From NCBI GenBank assembly GCA_021780075.1, contig JAJXZL010000009.1, positions 1-64,000 on the forward strand: DNA of 64,000 nt, in the 5' to 3' direction. The notes beneath the pieces are model-generated. The model saw nothing but the letters and a program-made list of their open reading frames with translations. It searched no databases and was not told the origin of the DNA. A program made the position numbers and the translations under genes. Below, in pieces: positions 8,790 through 17,553 of the stretch (position 1 is the first letter of the stretch; the number at the start of each line of letters is the position of its first letter). The stretch is from Acidobacteriota bacterium. Lineage in GTDB: Bacteria > Acidobacteriota > Terriglobia > Terriglobales > Acidobacteriaceae.

Positions 8790-9430
8790 GCAATGCGTTG
8801 GCGGAAGGGCAACATTTACTTGGAACATTTGCGGTCGTGCTTGACCTCGTCGGCACTTTCGTTTTTGCATTGAGTGGCGCGGTTGCTGGAGTGAAGAACA
8901 GATTTGACCTGTTTGGGCTCATGGTTCTTGCATTTGTGACTGGCAATGCTGGCGGAATTACTCGCGACCTTCTGATTGGGGCGATTCCGCCAGCCGCACT
9001 CACCAATCTGCAGTACCTCTGGATTTCGATATTGGCTGCGCTCGTCGTCTTTGTCTGGAACCGCAAGATCAATGTTCAGGGGAAGCTTATTCTCGGTCTG
9101 GACGCTGCAGGCCTCGCGTTGTTTGCAGTAACCGGGACCCAAAAGGCGCTGGCAGCCGGATTGAATCCGGTGATGGCGGCGCTGTTGGGGATGTTGACAG
9201 GGATTGGGGGCGGGATGGCTCGCGACGTGCTCGTAAACCAAACGCCGTTTGTCCTTCAGTCCGATATCTATGCTGTTGCTGCACTGGCGGCGGGAGCGGT
9301 GGTCGTTACGGGGAATTGGCTTCACCTTCCGTCTTTTGTGGGAATGTTAATCGGTTTGGCGCTTTGTCTCGGGCTTCGCCTGATGGCGATATTTCGGGGC
9401 TGGCATCTTCCTCTTGCACGGCCATCTTAG
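8786..9430 (+). CDS. TRIC/UPF0126 family membrane protein (YadS/YicG-like)
   Basis: This is a 214-residue polytopic inner-membrane protein of the trimeric intracellular cation channel family. Two homologous halves are visible, each with the family's Gly-rich signature: FVTGNAGGITRDLLIG and LTGIGGGMARDVLVN. Six to seven hydrophobic segments fill the rest. The start at 8786 overlaps the amidohydrolase stop by four bases (ATGA); the upstream in-frame ATG at 8774 is less likely. Bacterial members are potassium-permeable channels or have been proposed as glycine transporters. Pairing with an amidohydrolase that may release glycine (as a hippurate hydrolase would) fits the second idea but is speculative. 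Confidence 0.85.
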   Translation: MSNALAEGQHLLGTFAVVLDLVGTFVFALSGAVAGVKNRFDLFGLMVLAFVTGNAGGITRDLLIGAIPPAALTNLQYLWISILAALVVFVWNRKINVQGKLILGLDAAGLALFAVTGTQKALAAGLNPVMAALLGMLTGIGGGMARDVLVNQTPFVLQSDIYAVAALAAGAVVVTGNWLHLPSFVGMLIGLALCLGLRLMAIFRGWHLPLARPS

Positions 9431-9603
9431 TAAGGGCTAAGTGACAAGCCACAGACGAAGGCTAGTTCGCGACCTGCTACAACAGGTGGTGGAGATGGTC
9501 TGGACGGGAAGATCTCGTTTGGAGGCTGGAAGGACCGCTTAGATGCTCCCCAAAATGCTCCGCGACGAAAGAAGGGAATTCTCGCTAAGTCTCTGATTTG
9601 ATT

Positions 9604-9681
9604 TGGCGTCCCCGACGGGATTTGAACCCGTGTTATCGCCGTGAAAGGGCGGTGTCCTAGGCCGGGCTAGACGACGGGGAC
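9604..9681 (-). tRNA. tRNA-Glu (anticodon TTC)
   Basis: Read on the minus strand, a 7-bp acceptor stem (GTCCCCG/CGGGGAC), a D-arm, the anticodon loop CTTTCAC with TTC, a T-arm with GGTTCAAATCC and an encoded CCA are all present. The outermost anticodon-stem pair is a C-A mismatch, otherwise the cloverleaf is intact. Confidence 0.95.
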
Positions 9682-10229
9682 GCTACAAGGGCTAAGGTCG
9701 GCTTGAGTCGGCCACATGCGCCCATATGAAGGCTACCAACTCGCGGGTGGCATGTCAAAAAAATGGCCTCGTCCGAGCGCGGGCACATGCCTGCGGAATC
9801 GCGTGCATAGCAGCACCTGGCAGCGGAGTGCGCGGTTTGTGTGCAGATCGATGACCGCTGCGTCGCGGCTGCTCCGTTTACAGGTGTCGCGGTGCAGAGC
9901 ATGTTGGGGCTGCGCCCGCGATATGGGACGGCTGTGGCACATCCCAGCGTTAGTCCAGTAGTTTGTGTTCTTTGCCTGCAGAATCGTTTATGTCGTAGAT
10001 GTGCTTGCGGTGAAGATTTTTTGCGACAATGACATCGTGTCCCTCGTCATATAAAGAAACGGGTTATTTTATCGTCCGACCGCTGCTGTTGGATCGTGTG
10101 CAGACAGAGCGAGTCTTATCCGCGAATTCATCCAGAATGGCTGGCGGAGATGGCGGGGGATCGGGCATTGCGGCCAATCCGGCGAGCGCCGGACCCTCAG
10201 GCAAAAGTGGGTTTGGGAAGAAGGGGCAA
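9682..10229 (+). other. 548-base stretch without a supported gene
   Basis: The region lies between tRNA-Glu and the RND adaptor start. Small open frames on both strands lack coding character. An ATG frame upstream of the adaptor (from 10029) is open, but its N-terminus has no signal peptide and is rich in Gly and Ser, so it is probably leader. A -10-like TATAAA at 10050-10055 could belong to the pump promoter, with no clear -35. No operator was recognised. Confidence 0.4.
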
Positions 10230-11327
10230 GTGAGGATTACTGCGTTGAAGCGTTTTTTCATTTCAGGATGTGCGGTGATTTTGGGATTGGCGGTGAGCGG
10301 CTGCCAGCAGAAGCAGGCGGCTCCGGCTGAGGCCATGCAGGCCATGCCGGTGAAAATTTTGCCTGTGACCATGGCCCCGGTGGAGCAGAGCAGCGAGTAT
10401 GTGGCGACCATCAAGTCGCGCCGCTCAGCAACCCTGCAGCCGCAGGTGAGCGGCCGGTTGCTGCAGATTCAAGTTCACTCCGGAGATCATGTGAAGGCAG
10501 GCCAGCCGATGATGGGGATCGATGCGCAGCCGCAACTGGCCACGGTGCAGGCGCAGCGCGCCACGGAACAGCAGAAGAAGGCGGTTTTCGACTTCAATAC
10601 AATCGAGGTGGAGCGGCAGCGCAAGCTGTTTGACGCCGGCGTGACCAGCCGCGATACCTACGACCAGGCGCAGCAGGCGTACAGCAACGCCAAGGCAGAC
10701 TACGAGTCGGCGGTGGCCCTGCGCAAAACGCAGGAAGAGCAGCTAGCGTATTACACCATCCGCGCCCCGTTTGATGGCATTGTGGGCGACATCCCGGTTC
10801 ATGTCGGGGACTATGTGTCGTCCAGTACGGTGCTCACCACGGTGGATGAGAACGCGGATCTGGAAGCGTACATTTATGTTCCCACCGAACGCTCGAGTGA
10901 GGCGCGCATGGGGTTGGAAGTTGAACTATCCGACACGGGCGGCACGCTGCTGGAGAAGACGAGGATCAATTTTCTTTCGCCGCAGGTGGACCCAACACTG
11001 CAGGGCATTCTGGTGAAGGCTCCGGTACACGCCACGCCTCAGATGGTGCGCAATGCGCAGTTGATCAAGGCGCGCATTATCTGGAATACGAAGCCCATGG
11101 CAGTTGTTCCGGTGCTGGCTGTGACGCGCCAGGGCACGCAGAGCTTTGTTTTTGTAGCGCAACAGAAAGACGGCCACTTTGTGGCGAGCGAAACGCCGGT
11201 CACGCTAGGCGAGACGGTGGGCAACAACTATTCCATCACTTCAGGGCTCAATGCGGGCGACCGCGTTATCGTGTCGAGCACACAGTTCCTGGTCAACGGG
11301 ATGCCGGTTGTTCCGCTTGGCGCCTGA
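10230..11327 (+). CDS. RND efflux periplasmic adaptor (membrane fusion protein), lipoprotein
   Basis: This 365-residue protein links an inner-membrane RND pump to an outer-membrane channel. The GTG at 10230, preceded by AAGAAGGGG, gives a short lipoprotein signal ending LAVSGC, where the Cys would be lipidated; the longer frame from 10029 would place the signal too far inside. The order is biotinyl-lipoyl half (ATLQPQVSGRLLQIQVHSGD), a coiled-coil hairpin (about residues 105-170), second lipoyl half (TIRAPFDGIVGDIPVHVGDY) and a beta-barrel and membrane-proximal domain. It matches AcrA/MexA-type adaptors in length and order. The permease gene follows after 92 bases. Confidence 0.87.
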   Translation: MRITALKRFFISGCAVILGLAVSGCQQKQAAPAEAMQAMPVKILPVTMAPVEQSSEYVATIKSRRSATLQPQVSGRLLQIQVHSGDHVKAGQPMMGIDAQPQLATVQAQRATEQQKKAVFDFNTIEVERQRKLFDAGVTSRDTYDQAQQAYSNAKADYESAVALRKTQEEQLAYYTIRAPFDGIVGDIPVHVGDYVSSSTVLTTVDENADLEAYIYVPTERSSEARMGLEVELSDTGGTLLEKTRINFLSPQVDPTLQGILVKAPVHATPQMVRNAQLIKARIIWNTKPMAVVPVLAVTRQGTQSFVFVAQQKDGHFVASETPVTLGETVGNNYSITSGLNAGDRVIVSSTQFLVNGMPVVPLGA

Positions 11328-11419
11328 GCGCGCATGAGGGAGACAGCCTCCCCGAAGGGGCATGGATGGGCGCTGACTAAGCTGCGCCTGCTCGCAACGG
11401 AAAAGAAAGAAGGCTCATC

Positions 11420-14400
11420 TTGTTTGTTGATTTCTTTATTCACCGGCCTGTATTTGCGACAGTATGCGCGCTGCTGATTATTTTGGCTGGGGCGATCTGC
11501 ATTCCCTCACTTCCGATTGCCATGTACCCAACGCTGGCGCCGCCGCAGGTGAACGTAATGTGCAATTACGTTGGAGCCAATGCGGACACGGTGGAGAAAG
11601 CGGTGACGATTCCGCTGGAAGAGGCCATCAACGGCGTTGAGGGCATGCGCTATATCAGCTCTTCCAGCACGAACAATGGCACAAGCTCCATCTCAGTTAC
11701 TTTTGACACGGGCTATGATCTTTCCATCGCGGCAGTTGATGTGCAGAATCGCGTAGCCAGCGTCACGGGGCGCTTGCCCGCGGCGGTGAATGCCACCGGC
11801 ATCAACATCAGCAAGGCGACCAGCAACTTCGTTTTCGGCGCCGGCTTCTATACGCGTGACGGCAGATATTCAAACGAGTTCATCTCAAATTATCTTGATG
11901 TTTATGTGAAGGATGCCCTGAAGCGCGTACCAGGCGTGGGAGATGTGGAAATATTTGGCGAGCGCAAGTATGCCATGCGCATGTGGCTGGACCCCACGAA
12001 GCTTGCTGCGCAGGGGCTGACGGCAGCAGACGTTGTGAGCGCGCTGACGGAACAGAATGTTGAGATTCCTGCAGGCCAGCTGGGGCAGCCACCTTCCGAT
12101 CCCAATCAGGCCTTTCAGGTCCCGGTGCGTGTGGTGGGCCGCCTTTCAAGCCCTGAGGAGTTTGACAAGATCATCGTCAAAAATACCGCCAACGGCCTTG
12201 TTCTTTTGAAGGATGTGGGTCACGCGGAAATTGGAGCAGAAGACTACAGTTCAAGCCTCAAGTTCAATGGGCATCCCGCGCAGGGCATTGGTGTGCAGCA
12301 GCTTTCTGATGCGAACGCGCTCGAAGTGGATGCCAGGGCGAAAGCCGCATTGAATGAACTCTCAAAGAACTTTCCGCCGGGTCTAGAGTACGTGATCGCT
12401 TTTGACTCGACGACGGTTGTTGGCGACTCCATTCGCGAGGTGATGGTAACTCTTGCCGAGGCAATCATCATCGTGATCGTGGTGATTTTTCTATTTCTGC
12501 TTGACTGGCGCGCTACGATCATTCCCGCGGTCACTATCCCGGTCTCATTGATCGGCACCTTTGCTTTCATCAAGGTATTTGGCTTCTCGATCAACTCATT
12601 GACACTGTTTGGCATCACCCTGGCCACGGGCCTGGTTGTGGATGATGCCATTGTGGTGATTGAGAATGTACAGCGCCACATCGCGATGGAGCACTCTGAT
12701 CCGCATGAGGCCACGTCGCGGGCCATGAGCGAGGTAACCAGTGCGGTTATCGCCACGTCGCTTGTGCTCATTGCCGTCTTTGTGCCGGTGTCATTTTTTC
12801 CAGGCACCACGGGCATCCTCTACCGTCAATTCTCGCTAACCATTGCGTTCTCCATCGCTATCTCGGCCTTCAATGCGCTTACGCTTTCTCCGGCGCTGTC
12901 GGCCATGTTTCTGCGCGGCGAAGAAGCGCGTCCTCGCCAGTTGGATTTTTTGCATATTGGTTTTATTTCGCGGGCCTTTGGCGCATTTATTCATGACGCC
13001 GACGCTTTTATTTCATGGCTGGCTAAAACGTATGCCAAGGTGATTCACGTAGCTCTGCAGGTGCGCTATTTGCTGCTGGTAGTCTTCTTTGCCGGCCTCG
13101 GTGCGACGATGTGGACCTATCAGCGGGTACCGACGGGCTTTATTCCCCAGGAGGATCAGGGATTCCTCATGGTGATTGTGCAGGCGCCGCCCGGCTCGTC
13201 GCTGGCGTATACGACGGCGCTGGCCGACCGTGCGCAGGCCATCCTGTACAGCAATCCGGATATTGCGGGCGCTTTTTCAGTGATGGGCTTCAGCATGGCC
13301 GGCGACGCATCCAACGCGGGCATGATGTTTGTAAGTACCAAGCCTGCAGATCAGCGGCGCGGAAAGGGCCACTCCGCAGCGGATATTGTGGCGGATCTTT
13401 CACCCAAGATGCAGAGCCTGATGTTTGCGCCGAATGGCGGCATGGTAGCGATTATCCAGCCTCCCGCGGTTGATGGCGTTGGAAGCTACGGCGGTTTCCA
13501 GTTCATGCTCCAGGATTCTGGTACCAATAAGCTGAGCGATCTGGATCGCGTAGCTCACCAGATTGTGAATGGAGGGCAGGCGCGCAAGGATATTACCGGG
13601 CTGCTAACGACCTTCTCTGCAAATGATCCGCAGGTGCTTGTCACCATCGACCGCGTTAAGGCAAAGACGATGGGGATTCCGCTCTCGCAGATTACGACCG
13701 CGCTCGGCGTGTTCATGGGATCGGAGTATGTGAACGACTTCGATTACAACAACCGCACATATCGCGTGTACGTGCAGGCTGACCGGCATTTCCGGATGGT
13801 AGCGGGAGATCTGCACAGCTATTACGTGCGCTCCGACACCGGCCAGATGGTCCCCCTGGATAACCTTGTTACCGTGACGGAGAGTTCGGGCCCGCCAGTG
13901 ATCTCGCATTACAACCTGTTTCGCGCCGTTGAAATTGATGGCTCGCCAGCGCCAGGGTACAGCTCAGGACAGGGAATCGCGGGCATGGAAGACCTGGCGA
14001 AGAAGTTCATGATGCCGGGCATGAGGTATGAGTGGACCGGGCTGACTCTGGACGAAATCGAGTCCAGCGGCAAGGCGCTCACCATCTTCGGGCTGGGTCT
14101 GCTGGTTGTGTATCTCACGCTCTCGGCCCAGTACGAGAGCTTTGCACTCCCTTTCATTATTCTGCTTGCCGTGCCCATGGCGGTGCTGGGTGCGTTGGGC
14201 CTGGTGTCGTTGCGCGGTCTCTCCAACGATGTTTACTGCCAGATCGGCCTAGTGATGCTGATCGGTCTCTCGGCCAAGAACTCGATTTTGATTGTCGAGT
14301 TTGCCGAGCAACTGCGCCGCAAGGGACGAACCATTGCCGAAGCGGCCATTGAAGCGGCCGAACTGCGCCTGCGCCCCATTCTGATGACGTCGTTTGCCTT

Positions 14401-14596
14401 CATCTTGGGTGTGCTGCCGCTGGTCTTTGCCACGGGCGCAGGTGCTCTGGGAAGGCGTTCCGTGGGAACCACCATCGTGGGCGGCATGTTGCTCTCCACG
14501 GTGCTCAACCTGATCTTTATCCCGGTGCTTTACGTCCTGCTCAGCCGACTGCTGAAACGTGGGGATGACGTGACGGCAGGACAGGCGAAGGCCTAA
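11420..14596 (+). CDS. RND multidrug efflux permease, HAE1 family (AcrB/MexB-like)
   Basis: This 1058-residue inner-membrane proton-driven exporter starts at TTG with GAAGG seven bases upstream and opens with the typical FFIHRPVFATVCALLIILAG. Twelve hydrophobic segments and two large periplasmic loops fit the family. The TM4 proton-relay signature GLVVDDAIVVIENVQRH carries the paired Asp residues. YPTLAPPQVNV and GFIPQEDQG are also characteristic. The adaptor lies just upstream, but no TolC-type outer-membrane gene is nearby, so the pump must recruit one from elsewhere. Substrates cannot be deduced. The convergent helix-hairpin-helix gene begins 10 bases past the stop. Confidence 0.95.
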   Translation: MFVDFFIHRPVFATVCALLIILAGAICIPSLPIAMYPTLAPPQVNVMCNYVGANADTVEKAVTIPLEEAINGVEGMRYISSSSTNNGTSSISVTFDTGYDLSIAAVDVQNRVASVTGRLPAAVNATGINISKATSNFVFGAGFYTRDGRYSNEFISNYLDVYVKDALKRVPGVGDVEIFGERKYAMRMWLDPTKLAAQGLTAADVVSALTEQNVEIPAGQLGQPPSDPNQAFQVPVRVVGRLSSPEEFDKIIVKNTANGLVLLKDVGHAEIGAEDYSSSLKFNGHPAQGIGVQQLSDANALEVDARAKAALNELSKNFPPGLEYVIAFDSTTVVGDSIREVMVTLAEAIIIVIVVIFLFLLDWRATIIPAVTIPVSLIGTFAFIKVFGFSINSLTLFGITLATGLVVDDAIVVIENVQRHIAMEHSDPHEATSRAMSEVTSAVIATSLVLIAVFVPVSFFPGTTGILYRQFSLTIAFSIAISAFNALTLSPALSAMFLRGEEARPRQLDFLHIGFISRAFGAFIHDADAFISWLAKTYAKVIHVALQVRYLLLVVFFAGLGATMWTYQRVPTGFIPQEDQGFLMVIVQAPPGSSLAYTTALADRAQAILYSNPDIAGAFSVMGFSMAGDASNAGMMFVSTKPADQRRGKGHSAADIVADLSPKMQSLMFAPNGGMVAIIQPPAVDGVGSYGGFQFMLQDSGTNKLSDLDRVAHQIVNGGQARKDITGLLTTFSANDPQVLVTIDRVKAKTMGIPLSQITTALGVFMGSEYVNDFDYNNRTYRVYVQADRHFRMVAGDLHSYYVRSDTGQMVPLDNLVTVTESSGPPVISHYNLFRAVEIDGSPAPGYSSGQGIAGMEDLAKKFMMPGMRYEWTGLTLDEIESSGKALTIFGLGLLVVYLTLSAQYESFALPFIILLAVPMAVLGALGLVSLRGLSNDVYCQIGLVMLIGLSAKNSILIVEFAEQLRRKGRTIAEAAIEAAELRLRPILMTSFAFILGVLPLVFATGAGALGRRSVGTTIVGGMLLSTVLNLIFIPVLYVLLSRLLKRGDDVTAGQAKA

Positions 14597-14606
14597 CAGC
14601 GATCGC

Positions 14607-14903
14607 TCACTGCTTGTCGCGATGAGCGATCACGAAACCCTTGATGCGCGCGTAGACCTGGCTGGTCACTACACCGCGCTCCACCAGGTCCAGCCGGGTG
14701 CGATAGGGGCGGAAGCGCACAATGCGCCCAGCCCAGCTGCGCGTCATGCCGGGCGCTTTCATCAGCTCGTCGACTGAGGCGTGATTGATGTCGATGCTCG
14801 CTTGCGGCGGCGTGTGCGGCGTGGCAGCCACCTGCGGCAAGACGGTCAGGGATGCGCACAGGAGCGAAGCCGCCAATATCGCAAATTGAAGTCTATTCCG
14901 CAC
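14607..14903 (-). CDS. Small exported helix-hairpin-helix (ComEA-type) protein
   Basis: This protein of about 98 residues has an N-terminal signal or anchor (AILAASLLCASLTVL) and one helix-hairpin-helix domain (IDINHASVDELMKAPGMTR and the following residues), the fold ComEA uses to bind double-stranded DNA in the periplasm during uptake. The GTG at 14903 places the signal directly at the N-terminus; a TTG at 14939 is the alternative. The usual LPGIG hairpin is replaced by APGMT, which is a departure from consensus. No other competence genes are nearby, so a DNA-binding role is possible but not shown. Confidence 0.7.
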   Translation of the reverse strand: MRNRLQFAILAASLLCASLTVLPQVAATPHTPPQASIDINHASVDELMKAPGMTRSWAGRIVRFRPYRTRLDLVERGVVTSQVYARIKGFVIAHRDKQ

Positions 14904-15051
14904 GGCTCCATTTTCCGCTTTGGCGTGAGCCAACTGCAAGTGAGCGGTGGCACTTTCATATGGAGCGCATGCTCAAAGGAGGAAAGACGCATTGCAATTG
15001 CAGTCACGCGGGGAAACGTAATTGGCCTGAAGTAACGGAGCCTGCCAATTT

Positions 15052-16953
15052 ATGAACCCTGAGGGCAGGGTTTTCTGTAAAAATGCAATTATGGCAATGC
15101 CTCCAATTGCGTCTGTTCCAGCCGAGTCGCGCACCAGCGTCTTTGGCAAAACCCGGCTCGTTTCCCTTGTGGTGTTATCCGCGCTGCTGGCTCTGTGCCT
15201 GGTGTTTTCCTGGTCCACGCGCGGCGCAATGGCGCATCTTCCTTTTCTCAACTGGCAAGGTGGGCCGCACGCCCGTTTGGGCGCCAAGAAGAACCTGGTT
15301 GATCTGAGTCCCTGGCAAACAGCGCAAGCGCTGGCGCCGCTGGCTGTTTCCGGAGAAGAGACGGAGTATGCGCGCGAAGCCGAACGCCTGGCGGACCATG
15401 AAGTGGATCAGGCATTTGCCGCGGCGCTGCGCCTTGCCAGTCTGCAGGATAATGATCGCGTTTTGACGGGCCAAGCGCTGGTTATTTCAAAAAGGATCGA
15501 GGAACTGCAGCAACTCATCAAGCAGGACAATGCGCTCGTCGATAGCCTGACCGCGAAGTCAGGTTCAGGAGCCGCACCGGTGAAGGCTGGCGCGTCCGTT
15601 CCCGCGAGCGCAGACGATATTGAAGTTGCCAAGGCCCAGTTAGGTCTAGATACCGATGAACTTTCTGATGCGCAGAGGGAGCTTGAGCGCCTATCGGGCG
15701 ATGACAGTGTGCGCATTCAGGAAGAGCTGACCGCGCATGAAGCATCGATGCGGCAGTACGACAGTGAGTCGCACAGCTACGCCCCGATTGCCGTTCTTTC
15801 AGTCAAGCGCTATGGAACGCTGGCAGGGCGGGTGAAGGCATGGTTCAGCCAGCGTGATCGTGCTCAGCTTCTGGAGAAGGCGCGCGTTCAGACTCAAAAA
15901 GATGCTGCCACGTTGACGGCCGAGTACGATGCCCTTGAGGCCAAGGCCAACGCAAATGAAGCAGCCCTGTCTGCTTCTGCGGCCGACCATGCAGCCAAGC
16001 TGGTGAACATAAGCGACCGGCGAGCAGTGCGGCAGATTCTGGGTATTTACGACGACCGCATTCAAACCGAACAACAACTCGCAACCGTATACAGCAAGTG
16101 GTCTGCCCAACTGCTTCTGCAGCATCGCATCGTGTTGCATCTGATTCTGCAGTCGCTGTCGGTGATTGTCTTTATTGCCATCTGCATGGTTCTACTGGAT
16201 GCGCTGGTACGGCGCATGATGTCTCATTCATCGTTGGATCGGCGGCAGATTCATACGCTGCGCAGCATCATTGAACTGGGCATTCAGGTCCTTGGTGCCT
16301 TGCTCATTCTGCTTGTCATTTTCGGATTTCCGCAGGAAACGCCTACGATTCTGGGTCTTGCAACCGCCGCGCTTACCATTGCGTTGCAGGACTTTATTAT
16401 TGCCTTTCTTGGCTGGTTTGTTCTTATGGGGAAGAACGGCATTCACGTTGGCGACTGGGTTGAGATTAATGGCGTGGGCGGCGAAGTGACCGAAGTGGGG
16501 CTGATCTACACCTCTCTGCTTGAGACCGGAACTCTTGCCGACAAGGGATATGCGACCGGACGGCGCATCACGTTTATCAACAGCTTCGCGATTCGCGGAA
16601 AGTACTTCAATTTCTCCACGACAGGGCAGTGGATGTGGGACGAGGTTACCGTCACAGTCCCCGCATCCGACGACACCGCCGGCGTGGTGGAGCGTATTCA
16701 GAAACGCGTGCTTGAAGAAATGAAAGAGAATACCCGCCTTGCCGAGAAAGAGTGGAAGCGCGGTACGCGCGGCGATGGCCTGAGCCGGTTCAGCGCGGAG
16801 CCTGTGGTCAGTCTTCGTCCCACTGCCTCTGGTGTTGATGTAGAGGTGCGCTATATGACGCGCGCATCCGAGCGGTTTGAAGTGCGCAACCACTTGAACG
16901 AGCGTCTTATCGACCTGCTCCATGCGCAACCCAGGCCTGAGCCGGCGGCGTAA
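15052..16953 (+). CDS. Large MscS-family mechanosensitive channel with periplasmic coiled-coil domain
   Basis: This 633-residue membrane protein has a first hydrophobic segment near residues 35-55, then about 300 mostly helical residues rich in Glu, Gln and Ala (coiled coil, probably periplasmic). Membrane helices around 360-480 follow, including the pore region TIALQDFIIAFLGWFVL, then the MscS beta domain (GIHVGDWVEINGVGGEVTEV) and a C-terminal alpha/beta domain. This layout resembles the MscK/YbdG-like large MscS proteins that release solutes on hypo-osmotic shock. A second ATG at 15091 is possible. The his promoter starts two bases after its stop, so histidine genes do not need read-through from it. 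Confidence 0.87.
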   Translation: MNPEGRVFCKNAIMAMPPIASVPAESRTSVFGKTRLVSLVVLSALLALCLVFSWSTRGAMAHLPFLNWQGGPHARLGAKKNLVDLSPWQTAQALAPLAVSGEETEYAREAERLADHEVDQAFAAALRLASLQDNDRVLTGQALVISKRIEELQQLIKQDNALVDSLTAKSGSGAAPVKAGASVPASADDIEVAKAQLGLDTDELSDAQRELERLSGDDSVRIQEELTAHEASMRQYDSESHSYAPIAVLSVKRYGTLAGRVKAWFSQRDRAQLLEKARVQTQKDAATLTAEYDALEAKANANEAALSASAADHAAKLVNISDRRAVRQILGIYDDRIQTEQQLATVYSKWSAQLLLQHRIVLHLILQSLSVIVFIAICMVLLDALVRRMMSHSSLDRRQIHTLRSIIELGIQVLGALLILLVIFGFPQETPTILGLATAALTIALQDFIIAFLGWFVLMGKNGIHVGDWVEINGVGGEVTEVGLIYTSLLETGTLADKGYATGRRITFINSFAIRGKYFNFSTTGQWMWDEVTVTVPASDDTAGVVERIQKRVLEEMKENTRLAEKEWKRGTRGDGLSRFSAEPVVSLRPTASGVDVEVRYMTRASERFEVRNHLNERLIDLLHAQPRPEPAA

Positions 16954-16954
16954 G

Positions 16955-16983
16955 TTGACACAGCAGGAGCTTGCCCTTAAACT
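16955..16983 (+). promoter_or_regulatory. Sigma-70-type promoter of the histidine operon
   Basis: A perfect -35 hexamer TTGACA (16955-16960) is followed by a 17-base spacer and a -10-like TAAACT (16978-16983). Transcription would begin near 16990-16992, at or next to the ATG of the leader peptide. The promoter starts immediately after the MscS stop codon. Confidence 0.6.
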
Positions 16984-16991
16984 TGAATCAA

Positions 16992-17072
16992 ATGCAGAGC
17001 CACCGCCATCACGGTCACCATCATCACCATCATGGAACCACCATGCCGGCGGACTGTTATGGCCTGATGTAA
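16992..17072 (+). CDS. hisL: Histidine operon leader peptide (26 residues, nine His)
   Basis: The short frame encodes M-Q-S-H-R-H-H-G, then six consecutive His, then G-T-T-M and eight further residues before TAA. Nine of 26 residues are His. It lies 109 bases upstream of hisI and just ahead of an intrinsic terminator, which is the arrangement of his attenuators. Ribosome stalling at the His run (codons at 17001-17033) would leave 17045-17052 free to pair with the terminator's left arm. There is no Shine-Dalgarno sequence close to the ATG, and the predicted transcription start is at or next to it, so leaderless translation is likely. The hisL function is inferred from composition and position. 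Confidence 0.85.
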   Translation: MQSHRHHGHHHHHHGTTMPADCYGLM

Positions 17073-17110
17073 ACGGCCATCAAGATCAGGATCCACACAA
17101 GCCCGCCGGC
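17045..17110 (+). promoter_or_regulatory. Predicted antiterminator of the his attenuator
   Basis: GCCGGCGG at 17045-17052, inside the leader-peptide frame, is exactly complementary to CCGCCGGC at 17103-17110, the left arm of the terminator. Pairing would destroy the terminator. Two smaller hairpins, CATGG/CCATG (17031-17045) and ATGGCC/GGCCAT (17059-17080), could form the competing structures. When His-tRNA is plentiful the ribosome would reach the stop at 17070 and mask 17045-17052, so termination wins. Confidence 0.7.
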
Positions 17111-17131
17111 AACCAAGCCGGCGGGCTTTTT
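17099..17131 (+). terminator. Intrinsic terminator (attenuator) ahead of hisI
   Basis: A perfect 10-bp GC-rich stem, GCCCGCCGGC (17101-17110) with GCCGGCGGGC (17117-17126), has a 6-base loop and is followed by five T. It lies between the leader peptide and hisI and is the off-state of the attenuator. Confidence 0.9.
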
Positions 17132-17181
17132 CGTTTGCCCGAACAAACTCAAACTCAGGGCAGGAAAGATCCAAGGGGGAA

Positions 17182-17553
17182 ATGAGCGACATGACCGCAA
17201 CAATTGATTTCGACAAGATGGATGGCCTTGTGCCCGGCATAGTGCAGGATGCGCGCACAGGCGAAGTGCTGATGCTGGGCTTTCTGAATCCGGTCAGCTA
17301 TGCCAAAACGATGGAGACCGGCTTCGTCACCTTCTGGAGCCGAACGCGCCAGAAGCTGTGGATGAAGGGCGAGACCAGCGGCAACCGGCTGCGCATCGTT
17401 TCCGCCTCAACCGATTGCGACAACGACACGCTGCTGTTTCGCGTAGAGGTCGAAGGCGATGGACTGGTGTGCCATGAGGGCACAGTCAGTTGCTTTACCC
17501 GGCCGCTCACGCTGAGTGCAAACGGCCAGAAAACGGAGGTAGCTCGTGGCTAA
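17182..17553 (+). CDS. hisI: Phosphoribosyl-AMP cyclohydrolase
   Basis: This 123-residue cytoplasmic enzyme opens the purine ring of phosphoribosyl-AMP in the third step of histidine synthesis. The family signatures are present: [17 protein letters not shown], the metal-binding DCDNDTLL, and CHEGTVSCF with the zinc Cys residues. It is a stand-alone HisI without the HisE pyrophosphohydrolase domain, so hisE must be elsewhere. AAGGGGG is close to the ATG at 17182; a second ATG at 17191 has the same site at a longer distance. It is the first structural gene after the attenuator and overlaps hisG by eight bases. Confidence 0.95.
   Translation: MSDMTATIDFDKMDGLVPGIVQDARTGEVLMLGFLNPVSYAKTMETGFVTFWSRTRQKLWMKGETSGNRLRIVSASTDCDNDTLLFRVEVEGDGLVCHEGTVSCFTRPLTLSANGQKTEVARG

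Noticed and set aside
14601-14631. Hairpin GATCGCTCA/TGAGCGATC between the RND permease and HhH genes as a terminator
   Set aside because: The stem lacks a T-tract on either strand and largely overlaps the coding end of the HhH gene.
16922-17185. 87-residue frame across the his leader
   Set aside because: It overlaps the promoter, leader peptide and terminator and shows no protein-like pattern; the His-rich frame explains the region better.
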